Origin: Nitzschia sp. pyKryTriq1
Lineage: Eukaryota; Bacillariophyta; Bacillariophyceae; Bacillariales; Bacillariaceae
Assembly (NCBI GenBank): GCA_956465555.1
Contig: OY101129.1
Span: 62,001 to 126,000, forward strand
Direction: 5' to 3'
Length of the DNA stretch: 64,000 bases
Shown here: positions 1 to 9,849 of the stretch, piece after piece
Layout of the letters: every line of letters begins with the position of its first letter
Numbering within the stretch: the first letter of the stretch is position 1
Made by a program: the position numbers and the translations under genes
The notes under the pieces: generated by a model
The model's input: the letters and a program-made list of their open reading frames with translations, nothing else
Told to the model about the DNA's origin: nothing
The model's database searches: none

Positions 1-3000
1 CATGAGCTGGTTGTTCAACTCTGAAACTTTTGTTTGAATATCCTCGACGAACAAGGTAACATTCAGTTGCGGAGAGAAAGGGATCGATCCGATCGGGCAG
101 TAGCAGTCCGACTCTGGGCCATCCGTCGTCGTCTCGAGACCAGTGACAGGGTCGATTTGTAAGAAACGAGGAAGACTCGGATCAAACGAAGACCAATCTT
201 CGTAAATGTCGGGATGTTCGTCCGCCAAAGAGCCAAGCATCATCCTTCGACCGCTGACTTGATTGCTGCCGAAGAAGTTGCGGGGACAGCCATTGCAGAC
301 GCCGTACGCGGTAAGCAGGACAAATGCAGTGGGGGGTGTAGTCGGAGCTGATGAGGGCGCCGATGACGATACGTTGAGAAAGAGCAGGTCCTCCTCAAAG
401 GATACGTTGAGAAAGAGCAGGTCGTCCTCAAAGACCGAGGGATCCAATGTTTGTTGCTGTTGGTCTTGAAGCATACGACTAAGACGCCGTTCTGGTGTTT
501 CGGTCCCATTGGAGCCGACTTCCAGACTGTTGTACACAAAGTTGAGAAAGAATTCCGAGTCGGTCACGAACCCGAAGAGATCGTTACATTGGGTCTCGTT
601 TCCACCACTGACCAGAGCGCTCAAGGTTTCGACGTAGGCCTCTTTCAGGATTTGGGCCGTCTCTTCTGGTGTCAGAGAATCATCGAGCTGCACTTCCAAC
701 AAGATGTTCGTCGCAAAATTCCGACCAAAGTCGCATTGTGTTGTGTTCCCAATACAGTTTGATGATGATGTTGTTGTTGTTGTTGTTGTAAGAGTTTGCA
801 GGATGGGGTCCAATGCATCCGTGACATCTGCCTCCAACACGGCTCTTCGAGGCAGGTCCACGTCGCATTCGCACGTCGTCTGGTCTTCCACCCGGCGATG
901 TTTTCGGGGTACTCGCAGTCGCCCTAGTCGTCGACCAAAACCTCCGACGGGAGCGTTTTCAGGCAAGGATCGCTCTTCCTCTGTTGGGAAACCATATACT
1001 TCGACCGTGTTGATGTCACAGCCATTACATTCCAAGTCAAGCTCCAGCTCGAATGGGATGCTGGTGCCCTCGGCACGGAGATCGCCCAACTTGATGACTC
1101 GAGCAGCCTTGACTCGTCGGTCAAAGGGATCGCATACTGTGCCTTGCAAGCTTGCGTAGGATCTCACAAACGCGGCAGCAATCTCGCTCTTGACTTCGTC
1201 CGTGAACTCCGGGTCTGTCGTGCCAGTACCAGCGCACGTGTACTGCAGCTCGAGAGTAATATTCTTCTGGAACAGCGGGCTGACTTCGGTAGTACAAGGA
1301 TATGTGTAGATGAAATCGTTAAGGACCTGACGGGTCGTGGTAATATTCAGACCAGTACTGGTTTCGAGAGCTGTCTCGAATTCTTCAATCTTGGGTGGTG
1401 TCACCACGATCGTAGTGTCCAAACCACAAAAGCAATTGGACGTGGCTTCTATATCAGCCAACTCTCTTTGTAGAACGGGGTCGTCGGGCCGGCGGTCAAC
1501 ATTAGTAGTACTACTAGATGACTTGTTCTTGGCTTTCGCCTTTAGTACTTTCTCCTCAAAAAGAGCCCGCTTTCTTCCATTGAGTTGATTTGAAAGAGTA
1601 AAGAGATCGTTGCTGCAGCCTCGACATACACCATATGTCAGAAGGATAACTGGAAGACCGCCTTGGCCTGTGCTCGAAACAGGAACATCCAAGGAGGTCG
1701 GACTGGCAGATGCAGTCGGCGATTGAGACAAAGAAGGGGAAGAAGACGGGGCCTCCTGCTGGAGTTGGCGATCATGCCCAGCGGCAGCACGCTTGGATTC
1801 TTCGTCTTTCTCCACTTCAATAGCAGAGAGAAGGGACGCAGCGCCCATTGTACCGAGGCGTCTCTCGTCTTGAAAGATTACCTCGACTCTATTGAAAACA
1901 CGAAACTCCGGATCGCATGTCTCTGGATCGTTTGCTGCAAAGATTGTATTGAGAATAGCCAAGGCCTTGGCCTCCAGTTCACCAGGAGGCAAAGCTCTGG
2001 CCGCCGCTCCGTCGGCAAATGTCACCTCGATGGCAGAATCAAAGATGGCTCCAAAATCGCATTCAGAAACAGAGAGGTTTGGGCAATCCAAGGTAGACGT
2101 AGTATTCGCCAGCCTTGCTTGGAACTCGCCGATCAATTCGCTTTCTTGGATGGCACGGTCCGCAATAGGATCGACAGGGCAGGTACAGTTCGTATCCTGG
2201 AGATGACGGCGGCTTGTTCTTCTTCGCGTGTTGTTGTTCACCGAGGAGAGATCCAGGCCAGGAGGGATGTCGTAGAGGCCGATATCCACAACATTGCAGC
2301 TCTCATCATCGGTTTCCAAGCAGTAAAGGGTACCGGTCACTTCGACCTCGATTCCAAGCTTGCCTTCGTCGGTCACGGTTCCTTCGTTAACAATGGTAGC
2401 AGTTTCCACCTGACGAAAGTACGGATCGCAGTATTTGTCGGCAAGGCCGTTGAAAGAAAGGACATAGGTGCCAGTCAGGCTGGTCTTGTCGTTCTCCGAA
2501 AGCGCACCACACGCTTGATTGAGCTCGATAATTGTACGGAAGATGAAAGGTATCACCTCTCCAGCACAAGAAGAAGCTTGCAGGTTTCGTCGCTCAAAGG
2601 CCATAGTAGTGACGAGATGTTCTTCCATAATATTAGTATCGGTAGTAGTAGAAGTATTAGGAACGCCTTCTTCCCCAATATTGTTGCTGCTGATGATGGT
2701 AGTAGGCGGAATGTGCTGAAGTCTCTCCAATCCAACCATGATCATCATATCGTCGCTACTTCCCAGCAGTCGGATGAGCTCCGCATTGACCTCTTCAAGG
2801 ATTCGCTTGTTGTTGATATAATCTTGTTGTTCGGAATAGTCCGTTTGATGTTTCCTCCCTTCGCACTCCCCGCAGGCAAAGCCTTCGGCGTGAATATAGA
2901 GGAAGAATTCTTGTTTGGGGCTGCGGTTGTTGTTGTTGTTGTTGTTGTTGGTCTTGTGACTAGGCGCCTGGTAGTGGTGCACTGGCCGCCGCGCTTCTTC

Positions 3001-3423
3001 TGTGGCATCAGAAGAATCGATGAGAGGAAGTACCACGGTCACTTTGTCGATCGATTCATCACAATTGCTGGACGAAAGGCCACCAGCGGTGTCGTCTTCC
3101 TTCTTGATGATCATCATGGAGTTCTTCTTCTTCTTCCTGAAAACATCCAAAATGACCTCTTCCAAGAACTGAGAAGAAAGACGACGACTTTTGTTGTTGT
3201 GGACTTCCTCGCGCCCTTGCACGGAAGCCAAAAACCACTTGTCGACTGACTTGTTCTTGAATGACGACGCAACGCCCTTCTTGTTGTCACATGGTGGCGC
3301 TTTCTTGTTGGAGGCATCCTCGATTTGTTGTTCCAAGAAGGCTCTACTACTACCCAAAAGGCAGAGTAGAAGGAGGATGGTGGATGATAGTAGTACTAGT
3401 AGTTGCGAAAACTTGCACATCAT
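1..3423 (-). CDS. Large secreted repeat protein, 3' end beyond the window
   Basis: One uninterrupted minus-strand frame runs from two adjacent ATGs at 3418-3423 to base 1, at least 1,141 residues, without reaching a stop. The N-terminus is a clear signal peptide (Leu/Ser-rich hydrophobic core, then SSRAF near residue 30). The body is built of related units of roughly 200-250 residues. Each carries a short Cys-x-Cys motif: CTCPVD near residue 410, CFCGLD near 664, CECDVD near 850, CYCPIG near 1105. Two units also end in a matching hydrophobic strand plus Cys pair: LLTYGVCRGC near 596 and LLTAYGVCNGC near 1037. An Asn run lies near residue 150 and an acidic near-duplicate (EEDLLFLNVS twice) near 1000. 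I recognise no named family; it resembles large diatom extracellular Cys-repeat proteins. Long plus-strand frames here are antisense shadows. Confidence is high that it is a gene, low on function. Confidence 0.85.
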   Translation of the reverse strand, partial: MMCKFSQLLVLLSSTILLLLCLLGSSRAFLEQQIEDASNKKAPPCDNKKGVASSFKNKSVDKWFLASVQGREEVHNNKSRRLSSQFLEEVILDVFRKKKKNSMMIIKKEDDTAGGLSSSNCDESIDKVTVVLPLIDSSDATEEARRPVHHYQAPSHKTNNNNNNNNRSPKQEFFLYIHAEGFACGECEGRKHQTDYSEQQDYINNKRILEEVNAELIRLLGSSDDMMIMVGLERLQHIPPTTIISSNNIGEEGVPNTSTTTDTNIMEEHLVTTMAFERRNLQASSCAGEVIPFIFRTIIELNQACGALSENDKTSLTGTYVLSFNGLADKYCDPYFRQVETATIVNEGTVTDEGKLGIEVEVTGTLYCLETDDESCNVVDIGLYDIPPGLDLSSVNNNTRRRTSRRHLQDTNCTCPVDPIADRAIQESELIGEFQARLANTTSTLDCPNLSVSECDFGAIFDSAIEVTFADGAAARALPPGELEAKALAILNTIFAANDPETCDPEFRVFNRVEVIFQDERRLGTMGAASLLSAIEVEKDEESKRAAAGHDRQLQQEAPSSSPSLSQSPTASASPTSLDVPVSSTGQGGLPVILLTYGVCRGCSNDLFTLSNQLNGRKRALFEEKVLKAKAKNKSSSSTTNVDRRPDDPVLQRELADIEATSNCFCGLDTTIVVTPPKIEEFETALETSTGLNITTTRQVLNDFIYTYPCTTEVSPLFQKNITLELQYTCAGTGTTDPEFTDEVKSEIAAAFVRSYASLQGTVCDPFDRRVKAARVIKLGDLRAEGTSIPFELELDLECNGCDINTVEVYGFPTEEERSLPENAPVGGFGRRLGRLRVPRKHRRVEDQTTCECDVDLPRRAVLEADVTDALDPILQTLTTTTTTTSSSNCIGNTTQCDFGRNFATNILLEVQLDDSLTPEETAQILKEAYVETLSALVSGGNETQCNDLFGFVTDSEFFLNFVYNSLEVGSNGTETPERRLSRMLQDQQQQTLDPSVFEDDLLFLNVSFEEDLLFLNVSSSAPSSAPTTPPTAFVLLTAYGVCNGCPRNFFGSNQVSGRRMMLGSLADEHPDIYEDWSSFDPSLPRFLQIDPVTGLETTTDGPESDCYCPIGSIPFSPQLNVTLFVEDIQTKVSELNNQLM

Positions 3424-3904
3424 CCTTATTCTTGTATGTCGTTGTGCAAAATAATGAACAGGCGCTCAGCCATCATAGCGACAAAGAAGTTTGTTGTTTG
3501 TTTTGGATCTGATGGTGGTGCGGTGATGCCTGGTGGTTTCTTTAATGACGTTTTGCTAAAGTATTGTACTGTAGAATGATCATACCGCCGGTACTCCTAC
3601 AGAGTCGGTCCAAGTGCGTACGTACGTAATCGTGCAAATAAATTTCGAGTCCCTTTATAAGAGCTAAAGAGAAGCAGCTCTCTATGTCGATGATGGAATG
3701 CCAGTTCGTTGACAAAATAAAATATATTGGTTGCGGTATATTATTTTCCATTTCAACCATAGTTAATGTCAATAATCCCTAAATAAATGTTCAAGCATGC
3801 AGTGAATCCACGATTGCCCTGCCGGCCGGCGGGTAGTGGCCTACTACTCCGTCCATTCATTAATTTAGTTTTATGTAGATCTGAATATGTTGTCTAAGAT
3901 CGAT
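3424..3904. other. Intergenic stretch
   Basis: AT-rich spacer between the start of the minus-strand secreted-protein gene and the foldback repeat. It probably holds the promoter of the minus-strand gene. I see no supported gene or repeat. Confidence 0.5.
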
Positions 3905-4215
3905 CTCAGCGCTTACACCAATCGACAGGTTACCACTCACAGAGAGAAGTCCAGGAAGTCAAAGAACTCGCAGGGGTCGACTATATTGTTTCACTACCTT
4001 GATTGGGAAGTCTCTTTTTTGGAGTTGTGTTTGTAGATGATGTTGCGCTTCTTGTTCATAAAAGATCTTGTCATACCGGGTCTGCCGTCAACGAGAAGGC
4101 GCCGAATAGCTTCCCAATCAAGGTAGTGAAACAATATAGTCGACCCCTGCGAGTTCTTTGACTTCCTGGACTCCTCTCTGTGAGTGGTAACCTGTCGATT
4201 GGTGTAAGCGCTGAG
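3905..4215. repeat. 311-bp foldback (inverted repeat) element
   Basis: Arms at 3905-4010 and 4110-4215 are reverse complements over 106 bases with one mismatch seen by eye; a 99-base loop (4011-4109) separates them. The outer ends begin CTCAGCGCTTAC and contain CAATCGACAGGTTACC. Related outer-end sequence recurs at about 17041 and 32885, so this is probably a foldback or MITE-like member of a dispersed family. No coding capacity. No clear target-site duplication, because the right end abuts the hexanucleotide array directly. Confidence 0.8.
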
Positions 4216-4637
4216 TGTACGTTTACGTTTACGTTTACGTTTACGTTTACGTTTACGTTTACGTTTACGTTTACGTTTACGTTTACGTTTACGTTTACGT
4301 TTACGTTTACGTTTACGTTTACGTTTACGTTTACGTTTACGTTTACGTTTACGTTTACGTTTACGTTTACGTTTACGTTTACGTTTACGTTTACGTTTAC
4401 CTGTACCTGTACCTGTACCTGTACCTGTACCTGTACCTGTACCTGTACCTGTACGTGTACGTGTACGTGTACGTGTACGTGTACGTGTACGTGTACGTGT
4501 ACGTGTACGTGTACGTGTACGTGTACGTGTACGTGTACGTGTACGTGTACGTGTACGTGTACGTGTACGTGTACGTGTACGTGTACGTGTACGTGTACGT
4601 GTACGTGTACGTGTACGTGTACGTGTACGTGTACGTG
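4216..4637. repeat. Hexanucleotide array in three blocks
   Basis: About 70 tandem hexamers in three homogeneous blocks: (ACGTTT)n at about 4218-4399 (about 30 copies), (ACCTGT)n at about 4400-4451 (about 9 copies), (ACGTGT)n at about 4452-4637 (about 31 copies). Adjacent blocks differ by one or two substitutions per unit. Long open frames across it (Thr-Phe/Thr-Cys, Tyr-Val) are artefacts of the period being divisible by three. Confidence 0.95.
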
Positions 4638-4792
4638 CGCACGACTACGGTAGCACGAGAGATGAGGAGGAAGTGTGTTGTTTCTTTATCTACATAGCTT
4701 TGTTTCTTTGTTGTTTTTTGCCGATATTATTGCATCTCCCAACGAACAACAATATACGAATATACCAACACACCAATACCAATATACCAATC

Positions 4793-6196
4793 ATGACTAC
4801 TTCCGAGATGAGTAGTGGTAACAACAACAGTAACAACAACAACAGTAACAACAACAACAACAACAACAACAAAAACGCCAATAATAATACAGCATCAGTC
4901 AATGGTGGTGTCTTTCATTTACGCATCAAATCCTTCAAGGATGTCGAAATTGCGGTACCGAGCGGAAGTGTCGTGGCGCATGTCAAGCAACAAGTCCGGG
5001 CGGCCTTGTTGGGACCAGGAAGTGGAGGAGGAGGAAGTGGTGGTGGAGGAAGTGGAGGAGGTGGTGGTGGTGGTGGTGGTGGTGACGACAATGATACTGA
5101 CAACGACCGCCGCTACTTGCGACTGATTTGCAAGGGACGACTTTTGCTTCCGGACGATCATCCCATTTCCGATTTTAATGTTCAAAATGGGGATGTCGTC
5201 CATGCCGTCTTGGCTCCTCTTCCTTCTTCTACTACTACTACTACTACTTCTACCTCTCCTTCTAGTAGAAGACAACCACAAAGAAGAAGAAGAAGAAGAA
5301 CAAGACCAAATAATATTCGCCGCAATGGAACGATTGTCGGCCCCGGAGGTCGAGTCACGAGAGCTCCTCCGACATTAGGCAATTACGGCGATGGTGATGA
5401 TGATGATACCTCCAGTGACGATGAAAGTGATTATGAGTATGATGATGAGGATGATGAGGATGATGAAGAGGAGAATGGTGGTGGTGGTGGTGGTGGTGAT
5501 GTCGAAGCAGGACGTACTACTACTACTACTACTACTAGACGTATAAGTCGTCGTCGTCGGGGATTTGATCGATTGCGGGAATTGGACAATGGCTATTTGT
5601 TGCCACAGACACGATTGCCCCGCTCCGAAGTGCAAGCAATTCGAGCCTACTTTTCTCGACAAGTCGATCGGTATCAAGCCCAACATCCAGATGCTCACAT
5701 GGAGGAGGGTGATGTACTCTTGAGACGTCGATTATTCGAAGAAGATTGGATGGCCCAACAAGTTCCGACATCGGAATTTCGATTGAATTTGAATCAAAAC
5801 ATGACACTCATGAGATTGGCAGCCTTGCAACAAAACGGACGTGGTGGTGGAATGATGATGATGAGTGGTACAACTGGTGGTGGTGGTGGTGCTGGTATTG
5901 GTTATAATCCTACCAATGCCAGCAATGCCTACTATGGGAGTTTGACGGCCGGTACCGATCGGGATTTCATATGGGGATTCATGCTAGGATTCTTTGTCGG
6001 ATTTGTAATGTTGGTATGGGTATGGATGCCTACGGTACCCCACAAACAAAAGATTGGAATCTTGACGGGCATTAGCTTTCAATTAGCATTGAATGTCCTT
6101 GTCGAACCACCACCGCCGTCGGATTTGGATCTGGACGAACAAGTAGACGGAAGTGCTGGTGGTGGTGCTTCGGGAGATTATGAAATGGAAGATTAG
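4793..6196 (+). CDS. Dsc3/TMUB-like ubiquitin-like domain membrane protein
   Basis: 467 residues from the ATG at 4793. An in-frame ATG at 4673 would add 40 residues, but their hydrophobic segment would put the ubiquitin-like domain in the ER lumen, so I prefer 4793. After a poly-Asn leader come a ubiquitin-like fold at about 40-140 (VFHLRIKSF ... RYLRLICKGRLLLPDDHPI ... NGDVVHAVL) broken by a Gly/Asp loop, Arg- and Asp/Glu-rich linkers, then a C-terminal block: RGFDRLREL, a helix ending FEEDWMAQQ, and two membrane segments at about 390-412 and 419-437. That order matches fungal Dsc3 (DUF2407 plus DUF2407_C), a subunit of the Golgi/endosomal Dsc E3 ubiquitin ligase, and more loosely TMUB1/2. 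Inferred role: membrane anchor for protein quality control. The 3' end is partly repeated downstream. Confidence 0.72.
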   Translation: MTTSEMSSGNNNSNNNNSNNNNNNNNKNANNNTASVNGGVFHLRIKSFKDVEIAVPSGSVVAHVKQQVRAALLGPGSGGGGSGGGGSGGGGGGGGGGDDNDTDNDRRYLRLICKGRLLLPDDHPISDFNVQNGDVVHAVLAPLPSSTTTTTTSTSPSSRRQPQRRRRRRTRPNNIRRNGTIVGPGGRVTRAPPTLGNYGDGDDDDTSSDDESDYEYDDEDDEDDEEENGGGGGGGDVEAGRTTTTTTTRRISRRRRGFDRLRELDNGYLLPQTRLPRSEVQAIRAYFSRQVDRYQAQHPDAHMEEGDVLLRRRLFEEDWMAQQVPTSEFRLNLNQNMTLMRLAALQQNGRGGGMMMMSGTTGGGGGAGIGYNPTNASNAYYGSLTAGTDRDFIWGFMLGFFVGFVMLVWVWMPTVPHKQKIGILTGISFQLALNVLVEPPPPSDLDLDEQVDGSAGGGASGDYEMED

Positions 6197-6475
6197 TAGG
6201 CAGGATGAATGAATGAATGAATGAATGATGATCATGAAAGCAAGAGAGAAGCCGTCCATGATGACCGCCACCGCCACTGCTGGTGGTGCTTCGGGAGACT
6301 ATGAAATGGAAAATTAGTAGGCAGGATGAATGAATGAATGAATGATGATCATGAAAGTAAGAGAGAAGTCGTCCATGACCGCCACCGCCACCGGATCTGG
6401 ACGAACAAGTAAACGGAAGTGCTGGTGGCGCTTCGGGAGATTATGAAATGAAAGTAAGAGAGAAGTCGTCCATGA
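6113..6475. repeat. Imperfect tandem copies of the 3' end of the Dsc3-like gene
   Basis: The gene's last about 80 coding bases plus stop and 3' flank (GGATCTGGACGAACAAGTAG, then GGTGCTTCGGGAGATTATG, then an ATGA run and a GAGAAGTCGTCCATGA-like stretch) recur in order about three times: from 6113, from about 6281 and from about 6391. Later copies are shortened and lie outside the reading frame, so they are 3' UTR or intergenic. Confidence 0.8.
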
Positions 6476-7054
6476 ACAAAGAACGAGCAATATTACTCTA
6501 CCTAGTAGAGGTCATGATGTATCGAAAGTAGTCGCTGTGATCATTGTCGATATCGTTGCTCGGCGTAGCCTTCGGTAGGGATGTAAAGATTGCTCCACCG
6601 GCGGGGTCGTGCTGTGGTGTGGAATGATGAAGAGCATGGTGGTGGTGACAGAAGCAGCAGAAGCAGTGGCCATAGTACTATACTATACTACACTATACTA
6701 TCGGTGGTGGTGATGGTGGTGCTTCTTCTTTGGGAATACTATCAGGAATGGAGGCATGATACGAGCGACTCCGCCTCCTTCTCGTATAAGTAGTAGCTGA
6801 TCATTCTTGTGCTATTCAGTACATAGTAGATATTTAGACCGTTCTTCTTCTTGTGGGTACATTGATTATTGATACTCGAAAGGCGACGATGGGTCGTCGT
6901 CGTGCAAACCGTTTTTATATTTTCATTGGAGGAGACGTAGTATTTGTTTGAACACGACTTCGCGCTTCCTTGCTCCATGCGCTGTTTCGTTCCCAGCTGA
7001 TCAACGAACAACAACGTGAGAGATACTGTACTACCGGTACACGTACGGTAGGTG
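6476..7054. other. Intergenic stretch before the LTR element
   Basis: Holds short simple repeats, such as a TACTA run near 6675-6705 and GGTGGTGAT near 6705-6722. No gene that I can support. The last bases abut the LTR element's target-site duplication. Confidence 0.45.
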
Positions 7055-7060
7055 TACCAG

Positions 7061-7373
7061 TGTTGAGAAACGTTCTCATGATGACGTACAACGAACGACG
7101 TACGGACGATATAGGACTCGACTCGTTACTCAATACTATTGCGAGACCGAGGACTATACGTCCAATAGATCAAGAGCTCTGGGCCCAACGAAGCAAGAGT
7201 TAAAGGCCCAACGAAGCACGAGTTAAAGGCCCATGGAAACCATGTGTAACAGGCCCATGGGGCCACCTCGAACATTCATAAAAGCAGAAAGTAGACTGAT
7301 AAAATAGGATCATAATTTGGAAAACGAAACATTCGTAACTCGTACGACTTATCAGACTAGAGACTTCGCAACA
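7061..7373 (+). repeat. Left LTR
   Basis: 313 bp, TG...CA ends, identical by eye to 13533-13845. Contains internal near-repeats of GGCCCAACGAAGCA and AGTTAAAGGCCCA, and a TATA-like CATAAAAGC box near 7278 that may be its promoter. Confidence 0.9.
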
Positions 7374-7500
7374 TACCAATTGGTACTAAAGCCTGAAGCT
7401 TACTAGTACATCGAAACAGTAAACGATACACTACTTCTGCTAGCCCAGATTATCGAACGACCGGCCGTAAGACTAGCCAGAACGAACAACGAAAAGGAAA

Positions 7501-9849
7501 ATGACGAACGCGGCGCTACTCGACGCCGAGACCGACGAATTCTCGACCAACAAGGAGACGAGAATCTACGTACTCCTTTTTGAAGGTAAGGCCACCGATT
7601 GGCCGACCTGGAAGGAGAAGTACCTTGCTCGTGCACGATCGAGCAAGGCAGGACGCAAGATATTCATCGATACATCCGACCTGAAGATGGACCTCGACGA
7701 GTATCGAGACGAGAACGGGAACGTACCCGAAGACATTCAAAAAGAGGTTGCGCTCAACGTCAAGTACAACGACGTAGCGTACTCAGACCTATTATTGTCC
7801 ATGAACACAAAGACAGCCGAAGGAAAGGCTGCGTTCAACATAGTTAGATGGTCAAAGGACCGTAAACATGCGCGCGGAGACGCACGAGAAGCCTGGAAGA
7901 AACTCGTAGAGAAATACGAGCCGAGGAACGCGATGGCGCGTTCCGAACTTTTAAAACAATATTACAGTAAAACGTGCGGGGTCAACGAGGACCCCGAATC
8001 CTACATCGCGAAACTAGATGATCTTCGCTACAGAATCGCAGAGGCCGGCGGTCAAATGATTGACGACGACGCTCTAATCACGCAGATTTTAAACACAATC
8101 CCCAGTAAAGTATACGGGGACGTGATTGAAATGACTGAATACCAGAAATTAGCGAACAACGAAGAAAGCGCAGAACCCTCGATGACATTAAGTAAAGTCA
8201 TCGAAATGTTAAGTATTCGGTATCAGAGATACCGTAGCAATGAAAATAAGAAACAAGGCAACGGAGGGACGAGCGACACGGCACTTATGGCCGCCTCGCA
8301 CAAGAGATTTAAAGGCAAATGCCGCAACTGCGGTAAAACGGGGCACATGGCAGCCAACTGTACGGACAATAATAAGCGTAACCAAGGCCAGACCAGTGGT
8401 TACTACGGTAGTCGAAACAATGCTACCGGTACGAACTTCGGACGAAGCAACAACAATGGAAACAAGTTCCAAGGACATTGCCATCACTGTGGCATGAAGG
8501 GACACATGAAGTCCCAATGCCTCAAACTGCAAAGAGAGCAAAGAAATGGACCGAACCAAGGTAGATTCGGAAGGCCACACAATAACCACAGACAGAACCA
8601 CAGTGTGAGGAACAGTGACGCAGCCATGATGGCGCGCCACGACGTAGTACTGCTAGGGCTAGAGCCCGGTGAGATACAAGAAATAACTACAGGTACTACA
8701 GGTACTACTACCACTACTACAGGTACTACTACCACTACTACAGGTACTACAGGTACTACTACCACTACTACAGGTACTACAGGTACTAATACAGGTACCG
8801 CTGCAGGTACCGCTACAGGTACCGCTACAGGTACCGCTACAGGTACTACAGGTACTACAGGTACTACAGGTACTACAGGTAGTGAATACGACAAAATTAA
8901 AAACACTGAATTTGAAATTTATGAGAAAGTGGGCGACGCAAAAGAAAATGAAGAGAGAGAGACGGATCGCAAAGTACGATTCAGAAACGACCACGTCAGC
9001 AATAAAGGAATCGTCAGCGACGGATGGAAGGACGAACGCGAGATGGTCGCGGACGCGCTGTATCACGCGCACAAGTTTTTGATGTCCGACGTCACGCCCG
9101 GACGACAGAATTCGGCAAGACTGCCTGAATTTCTTGGGAAGTTGGAGCAGAACTTTGACCTTGAAGTAGTCATCCAGGATAGGATCTGCAACAACCAAAC
9201 TTTCAAATCGATCTCGTCCGGTCTCATAAAACTCGTTCCTGCAAAAGCAAAACGAAAAGAAAAGGCAGATCAGAACGAAAACAGGACAAACGCGAGAATG
9301 AACGCAAATTCTGACGATTCCCTGCAGACCCCTTCACTTCATCCCCTCGCCGATTGGCTCCAAGACGACTTGGTAAGCCTAGCTTTGGGTCCCGGCGAGC
9401 TTATGGAATGGACAAGCTGGCCGCAGGAGCACAGCCTCCCTTTCCTGGAGGATCGCTCCGTACCAGTGCTCGAGTCCAAGCAAGATGACGACTCCACAAA
9501 AACCACCTTGGACCGTCAAAACGAGGACGGTACCGTCACTTCGAGTCCGTCCCGGACCACCAACTCTTCCCCAAACCTCGATCACATCGAGGCCTGCAAG
9601 TTCCGGTACTTGCAGGACCGAGGAATGGTGGTAAGCCCCAGGGTGGGCGCCGAGCTCTCGACCTGGAAAAGTGAAGCGTCGGACGCCGACGCGCCCGACG
9701 CAGGAGTACACCTCTGGGAAGCCCCCTACCAGACCATCAAGGAAGAAGACTCCCCGGAGATACCTTACAGACAGGAGATTGTTCTCAATTCAAGTTACTT
9801 CTACCCTACGAACGCAACCTGGGTAGTCGACCACCCGACAGTGAATTAG
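7501..9849 (+). CDS. Gag-like region of the LTR element
   Basis: Open frame of 782 residues from an ATG about 130 bases after the left LTR. The N-terminal half looks like copia Gag (UBN2-type): FEGKATDWPTWKEKYLARA, then YKxLARSELLKQYYS-like helices. Two CCHC zinc knuckles follow, CRNCGKTGHMAANC near residue 275 and CHHCGMKGHMKSQC near 330. A Thr-Gly repeat (DNA GGTACTACA-type units, 8689-8880) comes next, then a long acidic tail without recognised domain. The tail contains LALGPGELMEW, resembling LLGLEPGEIQE that lies before the Thr-Gly repeat. The length is greater than usual for copia Gag. Part of the retroelement. Confidence 0.8.
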   Translation: MTNAALLDAETDEFSTNKETRIYVLLFEGKATDWPTWKEKYLARARSSKAGRKIFIDTSDLKMDLDEYRDENGNVPEDIQKEVALNVKYNDVAYSDLLLSMNTKTAEGKAAFNIVRWSKDRKHARGDAREAWKKLVEKYEPRNAMARSELLKQYYSKTCGVNEDPESYIAKLDDLRYRIAEAGGQMIDDDALITQILNTIPSKVYGDVIEMTEYQKLANNEESAEPSMTLSKVIEMLSIRYQRYRSNENKKQGNGGTSDTALMAASHKRFKGKCRNCGKTGHMAANCTDNNKRNQGQTSGYYGSRNNATGTNFGRSNNNGNKFQGHCHHCGMKGHMKSQCLKLQREQRNGPNQGRFGRPHNNHRQNHSVRNSDAAMMARHDVVLLGLEPGEIQEITTGTTGTTTTTTGTTTTTTGTTGTTTTTTGTTGTNTGTAAGTATGTATGTATGTTGTTGTTGTTGSEYDKIKNTEFEIYEKVGDAKENEERETDRKVRFRNDHVSNKGIVSDGWKDEREMVADALYHAHKFLMSDVTPGRQNSARLPEFLGKLEQNFDLEVVIQDRICNNQTFKSISSGLIKLVPAKAKRKEKADQNENRTNARMNANSDDSLQTPSLHPLADWLQDDLVSLALGPGELMEWTSWPQEHSLPFLEDRSVPVLESKQDDDSTKTTLDRQNEDGTVTSSPSRTTNSSPNLDHIEACKFRYLQDRGMVVSPRVGAELSTWKSEASDADAPDAGVHLWEAPYQTIKEEDSPEIPYRQEIVLNSSYFYPTNATWVVDHPTVN
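8689..8880 (+). repeat. GGTACTACA/GGTACCGCT minisatellite inside Gag
   Basis: Tandem 9-base units (with 6-base ACTACC-type inserts) encode runs of Gly-Thr-Thr, Thr and Gly-Thr-Ala. It lies between the second zinc knuckle and the acidic tail. Confidence 0.85.

Noticed and set aside
1663-3249. 528-codon open frame on the plus strand
   Set aside because: Antisense shadow of the minus-strand secreted-protein gene, which has a signal peptide, Cys motifs and repeated units in a single frame across the whole region.
4216-4637. CRISPR-like regular repeats
   Set aside because: Hexamers without spacers, in a eukaryotic setting.
4180-4697. Thr-Phe/Thr-Cys and Tyr-Val dipeptide 'proteins' on both strands
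   Set aside because: Produced by the hexanucleotide array, whose period is a multiple of three; no gene features.
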